Assembly: GCA_022496205.1 (NCBI GenBank)
Contig: WTXD01000143.1
Location: 1-29,120, forward strand
Direction of reading: 5' to 3'
Origin: Gloeopeniophorella convolvens
Lineage: Eukaryota > Basidiomycota > Agaricomycetes > Russulales
Length of the DNA: 29,120 nt
How positions within the stretch are numbered: the stretch's first letter is position 1; each line of letters opens with the position of its first letter. Below the pieces are notes generated by a model, which saw nothing but the letters and a program-made list of their open reading frames with translations, was not told the DNA's origin and made no database searches. This document shows positions 1 to 7,887 of the stretch, one piece after another. Made by a program: the position numbers and the translations under genes.

Positions 1-558
1 CAAAGAGCCCACGCCTGGGTCAAAAGCGTTGTCTCGGCCAATGGTTTATGTGAGACTCCCGCGCCGTCGCATATTTCGTCAGCGTATGAGCGTTCGTGTT
101 AATGCAGAGCAATTGGACTGCTTCTTAGAGGGAATTTACGCATGGTCTTGAGGGAATCTCTTGGCACCTAATCATCATTGCAGACGACCACATGTCAGAT
201 GTCCAGTTGCCAGTGTGAGCACGTCGACCCGCTTTGCAGCTCGACCCATCAGGGGAAAGCGTTGAAGTGGCCAGGTTAGGCTTACGAGGTCCAGAAGCGT
301 GGTCAACACGGCGAGGATGCGAGGTGGGCGCAGCAGATTCCAGAATGGGTCGACGACGGAGTCTCGCTGAGGTGAGCGGTCGGCTGATGCCGTGGATATG
401 TCCCTCGAGCTCATCAGCGCTTCGTTCCGCTTTGTCACCGTCGCGTCGCGTCTCGAGTCGTCCCGCGTCCAACGCCGCCAGCAGTCTACCTGGTATACCT
501 TCCTAGACCGCCTCCTTTTCGTCAGGATCAAGGAGAGCCTCTCCTCTATAATACAAGG
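1..558. other. Left-edge region, no gene assigned
   Basis: No gene could be assigned. The minus strand is open from 531 to 175 and includes a hydrophobic stretch around FWNLLRPPRILAVLTTLLDL (about 360-300) followed directly by a GTAAGC donor-like site. A neighbouring minus frame (472-125) also looks partly protein-like. This could be an exon of a gene divergent from the LYR gene at 559, but no start, partner exon or family is recognisable, so I leave it open. Confidence 0.3.
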
Positions 559-1147
559 ATGTTGCCACCAAAATTGCCCTCTAGTTTTAAGAGCCTCTAC
601 AGGTTGTTTCTGCGCACTACTTCTGCTTCCGTCTTACACCACCGAGCGGCGACGCGTCACATTCGACAGCTCTGGAAGCCCACTTTTCGCGAGGCTGCTA
701 CCGTCGTTTGCAAGATCCAACACCCGTCACTGAAGGCCTCGCGAAGGGCGAGGAACGAGAGTTGGCTCCATCTATGGGAGCAAAGTGGCGAGTGTCGCGC
801 ATATATTCTGCGATCGTCAGCTCATTTCATTGTCAGTTGACAGGACACTCGCGCTTCTGTCTACGTCAGCGCAGTCGAGAGGTCTTGCCAATAATCTGAC
901 ACGCAACCTGTCTCTTCTCCATTTTCGGTTCCAGTTCTACCAGCAGGGGAGGCACTACGGCCACTCACAGAGGTGGCAGCCGCAACAAGGACAATATAGG
1001 CCCGCAAAATTACCGCGCCCTTCTGATCTGAAAGCTCATGCGTTCGACGACCAATGCTGGGGAGCGCTGGAAGAAACAGTGCGGATGGCGGAGGGAAAGA
1101 GCGGACTCTCGCTTGGCAGGATGGTTTTCCGTCGGCAAAAGCCTTAG
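559..1147 (+). CDS. LYR-motif (complex 1 LYR) mitochondrial protein
   Basis: Two exons, 559-784 and 837-1147, encode 178 residues. The N-terminus carries the LYR tripeptide (residues 13-15, context FKSLYRLFLR), the signature of small mitochondrial proteins that bind the acyl carrier protein or Fe-S chaperones and help assemble respiratory complexes. The C-terminal half, with CWGALEETVRMAEGKSGLSL followed by a basic tail, matches my recollection of a fungal LYR protein group, so the assignment rests on both ends. The exact splice junction is ambiguous. An alternative intron 792-843, also 52 nt, keeps the frame and changes only a few residues around 76-79. The 785-836 version is preferred because its acceptor lies behind a pyrimidine-rich stretch. 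The specific client complex cannot be told from the sequence. Confidence 0.72.
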
Positions 1148-1473
1148 GAGCGCGCTCATCCTGTGCGATCCTTTGACCGTCTATGGCTGGGGAGGATGCG
1201 GTTGGATGTGGCACTTTGTGTCGGCGAGCGGAACATGCAGCGGTCAAGGCCTGACACTTGTGGGGGCTAATCCGCAACAAGGCTTGCTTTGACACCGTTG
1301 GGACACCAGTGTCATCAGCTCGCGTGTCCATCGATATCCACAACCTCGAAAGGTGGCTTCCGCTTGTGCTACCACATGTGCTCTATCACCTTTAAAGGTT
1401 CACATGCCTCGGCCATGCTCCTCAGCCATCCACGTCGTTCTCCCTTCACCCTTGCACCTCGACACTTCACAAC
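1148..1473. other. Intergenic, between LYR gene and 1474 gene
   Basis: It holds the 3' flank of the LYR gene and presumably the promoter of the next gene. A TTTAAA element lies near 1391, about 80 nt before the start codon at 1474. A minus-strand open frame (1343-861) runs across it and the LYR exon, but it resembles no protein I know and is probably a shadow. Confidence 0.4.
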
Positions 1474-2497
1474 ATGCATCACAATGTCACGAACTCTGGT
1501 GCATACTTACACCACTATGATCCCCTACCTTCACACACCCGTCGGCAGCTCCATCGCCGATCCAGCTGCCCTTCGATCCCACGCTCCGTAAGTGCAGGCA
1601 GCACCGACTGGGGCCTTGACTCGAGCAGCGACGATCTTCACAAGCACTCTAACAACTGGAGGCCGGGTCCCGCGAACGTGCTCGATTTCCCGCTACCGCC
1701 GCGTCCCGCTGCACGCAACGTCCCGTACGACCAGTCCAGCGACACTGTCTCGACCGTCTCCACAGACACCCGTATGCTCGGGGAGACAGCAGCCCCATCC
1801 GCTGACCTCCGACTCTCGGATTATTTGTTCGACGTCGTGGACCGTAAGGAAGATCGGGGCAACTACCCTTCCGATGACGAGGCTATCTATCCCCGCTACA
1901 AGACCCCGTCCAAGCAGCTTCAACCCCCCGATACCCTGCTCGCGATGTCACGCATCCGCCCGCCTGCCCAGCTTGTAGCGAGCAAAGCTGCGCAGCCCGC
2001 TGCTGGCACCCGCCCGCTGCGGATCGACCGCGCAAGGAAGATGGGCTCCGGGGATGCAGGAGGCCCTAGGACGGCAAGGCCAATGCACCGCGCACACACT
2101 CAGCTCGACTTGCGTGGGGCCTACCACAGGACGGGACCCCCTTTGGATCCATGGACACCTCGGCTCGGAAACGCTCCCGACGACCACTCAGTACCACCCC
2201 CTGTACCCAGCAAGGACTCTGCCCCCGGAGGTCCGCCAGAGGTAAGCATGGACGTTCCTGCGCCTACCTAGCTTACCGACGTGTTTTGCGATGCAGCGGG
2301 TGCCTATTGCCACGTTGTTCCCCACCGGCCTGATCCCGCTTATCCGCGCACAGGACAAGTTTAAGCATGCGCATTGCCTCGATCTGCCCGCCCGTTCGCA
2401 GGCCCGTGCTGACTCTTCGGCCCCTCCCATGCCGTCACAGCCGGATCGTGGCCAGCGCGCGCGGGGGTGGTCGCTGTTCAAGAAGCAGAAGCCATGA
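1474..2497 (+). CDS. Hypothetical disordered Ser/Pro-rich protein
   Basis: Two exons, 1474-2241 and 2297-2497, joined by a 55-nt intron (GTAAGC donor, GCAG acceptor), encode 322 residues. I do not recognise a family. The chain is rich in Ser, Pro, Asp and Arg, with a short acidic/aromatic patch around DLRLSDYLFDVVDRKED (about residues 110-126) and proline-rich linkers, and it ends in a basic tail, RGWSLFKKQKP. It has no signal peptide or membrane segment. The composition suggests an intrinsically disordered regulatory or nuclear protein, but that is inference only. The long open exon and a clean in-frame splice support a real gene; the start codon is the first ATG of the frame and could be shorter. 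Confidence 0.5.
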
Positions 2498-3334
2498 GCT
2501 GCGCCTGGGTTGATAGAGACCGAGACTGATTGGATTGATAGATGATACCTGGACCCATCGCACTACGGACGCTTGTTGTAACAACACACTGTGCTTTCTT
2601 CTTCTCTGAATATGCTCTATGCCGTTATGCCGTTATGCCTATCCATCCTTGCCCATCCCAATATGAATACCGTTCTTCCCTAACTTCGCAAATCACGCGA
2701 TCGAGACGTTGACCCCAAATACTGACCGCTGCGCTGTCTTGACATTGGCTCTGAGCTACTCTGAGCCACCCGATGGTGGGTGAGGCAGCGATCTCGGGCC
2801 CGCTGTGCTGTTCCTTGATTTGCATGCTTGTAGCCCGAGTGGCCTGCTCGAAATTGTGATTAGTCATGAGGCTGTCGAGTTCACTAGCACTCCGCAAGGA
2901 ATACTTACTGCGGAACTCAGAGGTGCAACTCGGGCGGGGCCGCCGCCAACTCCCGGCCATTCCCGGATGACGTGGACAGTCACCAGTGCTCGCAAGTTGA
3001 CCAACTGTTGACCAGGGCTCTGACCCATCCGACCAACCGACACCGACACTAAGTATGTACCGGTATTTGGATCTCGGACTGCTCATCTCTGAACGCATCC
3101 GACGACATACGCAACGACATCAACGAGGTTCTATCGATGTTCGAACGCTTTGGCATCAGATCCGCACAGAAGACTCAAAGTTCGATTACGGTGCAGTCTC
3201 CTTAACCGCGTGTTGTTGAGCCCGCACCGGTGGTCAGCGCTTCAGCCTATCACTATTCAACATTGGTCACTGATTATGTCTGTGCCCGGCGACGGTCTGG
3301 TGCCACCGGTCTCGGTTAGTGCTACCCGTAAGTG
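2498..3334. other. Intergenic, no gene recognised
   Basis: About 0.84 kb between the gene ending at 2497 and the first duplicated block. Minus-strand 3098-2625 is open for 157 codons but shows no family features. A short plus frame starting with ATG at 3055 (53 codons) looks mildly protein-like but is unsupported. A small direct repeat of the heptamer TGCCGTTA lies at about 2620-2640. Confidence 0.35.
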
Positions 3335-3620
3335 AATACTGTATTTACTGCTGCCGTTTTATCTGTATCTGCTTTCCCTCTCAGTCTGCCAATGTTCAGC
3401 GTCGAGGATCTGCGAAACAAACCTTGTGGGCGTCGTCCCAGGATTCTCATTCTCTGACACGAGTCTTTGACGTGAGGACGACCACGAGGACGCCGCATTT
3501 CTGCCTTGTGCGGTCGATGCTAGTCAGGACGGGATATGTGCTGCCTTGTATATCCCGGCGTACTTCTCCATCGGCGTTGCTATCGGTACGACTATTCTCA
3601 GGCTCTTCTGGAAGAGCTGA

Positions 3621-3627
3621 TATATAA
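3621..3627 (+). promoter_or_regulatory. TATA box of BTB gene 1
   Basis: TATATAA begins 55 nt before the BTB start codon at 3676. The same heptamer occurs at the equivalent place in the duplicate (6005), although the surrounding sequence has diverged, which suggests it is kept under selection. Confidence 0.6.
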
Positions 3628-3675
3628 CCAGCGACGAGTTGTCTTGCGTTATCGTTGTGCCTCTGATACTCACGC

Positions 3676-4693
3676 ATGGGGTCCTCCGCCATGAACAGGA
3701 CCATGGTAGCAGGCCGTAACTCCCAACCTGCTCTGACGCGTCCAACTTCAGCCGCATCGACAGTCATCTCGTTTGATTCTATCGACACCGTCTCGACGAA
3801 TTTCTCATACGTGGAGCTCGAAGACACCGCGACCGAACAGCCATCCGAGCCAGCGCTCCAAGACAAGCCAGTGGTCCGATCTCAGTTCACCCGCCCCGAG
3901 TTCATCCAGCACTCCCGCTTTTTCTTTGATGACGGAAATATCATGTTTCTTGTAAGTCTCAGACATCATGACTACGTCGGGCGCCACAGTGACCTAACAT
4001 ATTCTATCCAGGTTGAAGGGATACTTTATCGCGTACACCGATATTTCTTTTGTCGCGAGTCGAGCGAATTCGCCGCAAAGCTCTTGCAACTTTCGCCCCG
4101 CGAACACCCTGAAGAGGGTTCGCTAGATCCCATAGTCTCCCTACAAGACGTAAAGGCGGAGGAGTTTGATGTCTTTCTTTCCGTCTTATACCCACAGTGT
4201 GACCGTTTCAGTTTCTCGTAAATTGTGGTTCTCACTATTCTTTTTCAGGAGTTTCAACGTCTCAGAGAAACGCTCGTTCGAGGAATGGACCTCAATTCTT
4301 CGCTTATCTACTCGATGGGGATTTTCCAGTGTTCGCGAGCTGGCCATACGTTGTATCGAGTTCCCCACTCCTTACGACAAGCTGCTCATCGCAAGAAGAT
4401 ACTCAGTCGATCAGTGGACAATCCCGGCTCTCGTGGAGATGTGCAAGAGAGATGAAGCACTTACACTTGACGAGGCCCGTCTCATGGAGCTCGAGGATGT
4501 CGTGCTGATCGGGTCTGTGCGCGAGAGCGTACGATCGCGCGGGCTCGCCGTCTCACCAGAGGAGGTTTCTGACTGCATCATTGCTTGGCAGCGAGGAGAG
4601 CCTTGGACCCTCCCGGAGCCTCCCTTCGAGGCTGAGGGTCCTCCTGCCAAGGAGCGACTGGTGGGCTCAGGCTGGCGCTCCCCCCGCAGGTGA
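3676..4693 (+). CDS. BTB/POZ domain protein, copy 1
   Basis: Three exons, 3676-3951, 4012-4196 and 4249-4693 (introns of 60 and 52 nt), encode 301 residues. Residues 1-70 are a Ser/Thr-rich disordered leader. A BTB fold follows from about residue 75 (RPEFIQHSRFFFDDGNIMFL, then VEGILYRVHRYFF), with the SFNVSEKRSFEEWTSILRLS element and the helical stretch TRWGFSSVRELAIRCIEF, as in the large family of Agaricomycete BTB proteins. BTB domains mediate dimerisation or binding to cullin-3 or transcription factors. No kelch, zinc finger or other partner domain is present, so the role is unknown. It is the tandem paralogue of the gene at 6059. Its C-terminus (after PEPPF) is short and unlike copy 2. 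The start is the first ATG downstream of a TATA box and is conserved in copy 2. Confidence 0.85.
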
Positions 4694-4847
4694 TCTCAGC
4701 CTTATCCTTAACTACTCATAGACCCACCATATTGTTATCTCTGGGATGCGAGGCGTTCCCCCACTGTTACACTCTAGTAGAGTCGTATCGGAGGTCGCTT
4801 TTTGAATCCGGTTTTACCTTTGAGGTGTTGGTCTGAGAATAATTTGA

Positions 4848-4855
4848 TGACGTCA
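4848..4855. promoter_or_regulatory. CRE-like palindrome upstream of CMC4 copy 1
   Basis: TGACGTCA, the consensus ATF/CREB bZIP site, ends 98 nt before the CMC4 start codon at 4954. The same octamer is retained at 7331-7338 in the duplicate. Binding is inferred. Confidence 0.5.
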
Positions 4856-4953
4856 CCAATTTCTGGCTTTGTATCCGGTTCTGCCACACGTCGACCTCTG
4901 ACCGAAACTACCACCCACACCCAACTTGGAGACCATCAGCGCCAATCCGAATC

Positions 4954-5294
4954 ATGGCGAGAGTCTGTATTTAGAATCGCCTCCTAGGTTCCATCTCGTT
5001 CTAATCCGACCAGGAATAGAATTCCGACCCGATGTGTCAAGCCGAAGGTGAGACAGGGCCACCGCCACGACACCACCTGCAGGACGCGCTGATCCCGTCG
5101 AGTCACCAGCATGCACTCTCCAATCGTGCCTCTCCAAGAACACATACTCCCCAGAGAAATGCACAGACCATATGCGCAATCTGTACAGGTGTTGCCAGGC
5201 GTTCTACGACGCGACCGCGGACAAGGGCGAGTCGACCGCGTGTCCGATGCCGAGTGTCGTGCGGCGGTGGTTGAAGGACCACTCCGAAGGCTGA
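4954..5294 (+). CDS. CMC4: CMC4-like twin-cysteine mitochondrial protein, copy 1
   Basis: The model has coding exons 4954-4956 (ATG only), 5020-5047 and 5110-5294, giving 71 residues. The cysteine pattern CQAEACTLQSC, then KC-x9-CC and a later ACPMPS, matches Cmc4, a small intermembrane-space protein imported by the Mia40 disulfide relay. The first intron would begin with GC (ATG then GCGAGAG) where copy 2 has GT. Thus copy 1 either uses a GC-AG intron or starts at a second in-frame ATG at 5032, which copy 2 lacks. That start would give an intact protein beginning at the first cysteine. All cysteines are kept. Differences from copy 2 are K/R, V/A and Q/R changes and a different last few residues (SEG). 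It is probably functional. Confidence 0.78.
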
Positions 5295-5310
5295 GGAAAT
5301 GATGACGGGG

Positions 5311-5704
5311 GCGATGAGCGCACAATGGGGGGGCAGTCAAATATCTGCAGGTCCTTGCGCACAAGGGTACGTAGCATCGCGAAAAAATCGATTCGGCAGA
5401 TCAAAACCAGTGAACCCACGTTGTAGGCGGCGTAGGCTAGCTAGCCGCCGAGCGAGGTGTGGAATATTCGGATTCTGCCAGAGCGACACCTGCGCGCGTG
5501 GTCTACTTCGTGTTTAGCGCCTGGTGCTTCTGCATCCCTCCAATGAGGAGACCATTTTCTGCAACGCCCATAATCCGAGCGCGCATATGTACCGTCCAAG
5601 TGCGTGTACGATCTCCAATAGCTACTTCAATACACGCTGTCAGCTAGCCTCCTTGAAGACTCTGAGTCCGGCCAGACGATGGTCTAGCGCCGCATTCTTA
5701 AGCC
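5311..5704. other. Spacer between the two duplicated blocks
   Basis: About 0.4 kb with no gene and no visible similarity to the flanking blocks. I see no inverted repeats or transposon ends that would explain the duplication. Confidence 0.5.
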
Positions 5705-6004
5705 AACGTTGTACTTACTGCTGCCATCTTATCTGCGTTCTCTCTCGGTTTGCCAAGGTTCAGCGCTTCAGCGCCTAACATTCGACGTCGGAGCTTTGCG
5801 GAACAACCCCTATAGATGTTGTCCTAGGATTCTCCTTCTGACACCAGTCTTCGACGTGAAGACGATCACGAGGACGCCGCGTTTCCGCCCCGTGCACTCG
5901 GTGCTAGCCCGGACGGGATGTGTATTGCCTTGTATATCCCGACGTACTTCTCCGTCGACGGCGTTATCAGTACGACGGTCTTCAGGCTCTTTGGGAAGGG
6001 CTAA

Positions 6005-6011
6005 TATATAA
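6005..6011 (+). promoter_or_regulatory. TATA box of BTB gene 2
   Basis: TATATAA begins 54 nt before the start codon at 6059, equivalent to the element at 3621 in block 1. Confidence 0.6.
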
Positions 6012-6058
6012 CCAGTGACGGATCCCCCGTCTTATCGTTGCGCCTCTGATACTCACGC

Positions 6059-7173
6059 ATGGGGTCCTCCGCCGTGAACGGGACCATGGTAGCAGGCCGT
6101 AGCTCCCAACCCGCTCCGACGCGTCCAACTTCAGTCGCATCGACAGTCATCTCGTTTGATTCTATCGACACCGTCTCGACGAGTTTCTCATACGTGGAGC
6201 TCGAAGACACCGTGACCGAACAGCCATCCGATCCAGCGCCCCAAGACAAGCCAGTGGTCCGATCTCAGTTCACCCGCCCCGAGTTCATCCAGCACTCCCG
6301 TTTCTTCTTTGATGACGGCAATATCACGTTTCTTGTAAGTCTCAGACTCATGACTGCGTCGTGTGCCACAGTAAACTAACATAATGTTTATTTAGGTCGA
6401 AGGGATACTTTATCGCGTACACCGATATTTCTTTTGTCGCGACTCGAACGAATTTGCCGCAAAGCTCTTGCAGCTTTCTTCCCGCGAACAACCTGAAGGG
6501 GACTCCCTAGCTCCAATAGTCTCTCTACAAGACGTGAAGGCGGAGGAACTTGATGTCTTTCTATCCGTCTTATATCCACAGTGCGACCGCTTCTGTCTCT
6601 CACAAAGTGTGGCTCTCATTCATGTTTTTCAGGAGTTTCAACGTCTCAGAGAAACACTCATTCGAGGAATGGACCTCCATTCTCCGCTTATCTACTCGAT
6701 GGGGATTTTCCAGTGTTCGCGAGCTGGCCATACGTTGTATCGAGTTCCCCACTCCTTACGACAAGCTGCTCATCGCAAGAAGATACTCGGTCGATCAGTG
6801 GTTAATCCCGGCTCTTGTGGAGATGTGTGAGAGGGATACGTCGCTTACACTTGACGAAGCCCGTCTCATGGAGCTCGAGGATGTCGTGCTGATCGGGTCC
6901 GTGCGCGAGAGCATACGATCGCGCGAGCTCGCCGCCGCACCAGAGGAGGTTTCTGACTGCATCATTGCTTGGCGGCGAGGAGAGCCTTGGACCCTCCCGA
7001 ATCCTCCCTTCGTGACTTGCGGGGACTGCGCACGATTGGAATCCCCCCCTGTCAAACCTCGGATCCTCAGCCCTTGCCCCAGCCCGCTACCCCCGGTGCC
7101 CGAACCAGTGCACTGGGGCTTTTCTCCCAGTCAAGAAGCCCAAAAGAAGCGCTGCCGCCATTGCAAGAGGTGA
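6059..7173 (+). CDS. BTB/POZ domain protein, copy 2
   Basis: Three exons, 6059-6334, 6396-6580 and 6633-7173, encode 333 residues. Exons 1 and 2 are exactly as long as in copy 1 (276 and 185 nt), and intron positions and phases are identical. The BTB fold and the following helical region (FEEWTSILRLSTRWGF, YSVDQWLIPALVEM) are nearly the same as copy 1. The C-terminus differs: after PNPPF it continues for nearly 60 residues with a proline-rich stretch and two small Cys pairs (CGDC and CRHCK) before a basic end. This tail is absent from copy 1, where the frame ends after about 26 different residues. Whether the tail binds metal or is simply drifting cannot be said. Function is unknown beyond likely protein-protein interaction. 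Confidence 0.85.
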
Positions 7174-7330
7174 CATTAAACGTCCTCGACCACTCAAAGA
7201 TCCACTATGCCGTTATCTCCGAGATGCGAGGCGTTCCCCCACTGTACACTTCAGTAGAATCTTGTATTGGAGGTCGCTTTTTGAATCCGATTTTGACTTC
7301 AGGGCGTTGGTTTGAGAATGGTTGAGTCGA

Positions 7331-7338
7331 TGACGTCA
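7331..7338. promoter_or_regulatory. CRE-like palindrome upstream of CMC4 copy 2
   Basis: TGACGTCA ends 91 nt before the CMC4 start codon at 7430. It is preserved in both duplicates while adjacent bases differ. Confidence 0.5.
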
Positions 7339-7429
7339 CCAACTCTGGCTTTATATCCGGTTCTGCGCCGTCGACCTCTGACCGAAACTACCACCCCCAC
7401 CCCCAAGTCCACCAGTCCCGATCCCAATT

Positions 7430-7773
7430 ATGGTGAGAGTCTGTATCTAGAACGGTGTCTCCTAGCATCTCGTTTTAACCCGACCAGGAATAGAATTCCG
7501 ACTCGGCGTGTCAAGCCGAAGGTGAGACAGGGCTGGCCACCGCAACGACCACCCGCGAACCGCGCTAATCCCATTGAGTCACCAGCATGCACTCTCCAAT
7601 CGTGCCTCTCCAAGAACACATACTCCCCAGAGAAATGCACGGACCATATGCGCAATCTGTACAAGTGCTGCCAGGCGTTCTACGACGTGACTGCGGACAA
7701 GGGCGAGTCGACTGCGTGTCCGATGCCGAGCGTCGTGCAGCGGTGGTTGAAAGACCACTGGGCCAAAGACTGA
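7430..7773 (+). CDS. CMC4: CMC4-like twin-cysteine mitochondrial protein, copy 2
   Basis: Exons 7430-7432 (the ATG alone), 7494-7521 and 7586-7773 give 72 residues beginning MNSDSACQAEACTLQSC. Cysteines fall at residues 7, 12, 17, 28, 38 and 39, with C17-x10-C28 and C28-x9-C38 spacing, followed by ACPMPS and the tail WLKDHWAKD. This agrees with the length and layout of yeast Cmc4, a soluble intermembrane-space protein that depends on oxidative folding. Both introns have GT-AG ends (GTGAGA donors), the first immediately after the start codon. No ATG is present at the position where copy 1 has its possible second start. The gene converges on the helicase gene, with 114 nt between stop codons. 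Confidence 0.85.
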
Positions 7774-7887
7774 CGAAATGACAATGGGGGAGAGGAGCTA
7801 AATCCTGTTGCGCGCGACTTGCACACTAATGAAGATACCTAATTCCACTACATACGGTCTGCCGAACAAGCTGATACGGAGAGCCCA

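Larger units (their letters stand above)
3335..5310 (+). repeat. Tandem segmental duplication, block 1 (BTB + CMC4)
   Basis: This block and 5705-7790 are aligned by eye over their whole length: promoter, BTB gene, intergenic spacer and CMC4 gene. Edges are approximate. They are direct repeats separated by about 0.4 kb of unrelated sequence. Exons are more alike than introns and spacers. The C-terminal end of the BTB gene is the most divergent part. Confidence 0.85.
5705..7790 (+). repeat. Tandem segmental duplication, block 2 (BTB + CMC4)
   Basis: Second copy of the block at 3335-5310 in the same orientation, with both genes intact. Homology fades just after the CMC4 stop codon at 7773, close to the convergent helicase gene that ends at 7888. 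Confidence 0.85.

Noticed and set aside
3055..3216. Short plus frame starting with ATG (53 codons) before the first duplicated block
   Set aside because: It is mildly protein-like, but there is no homologue in mind, no partner exon, and two frames look equally plausible.
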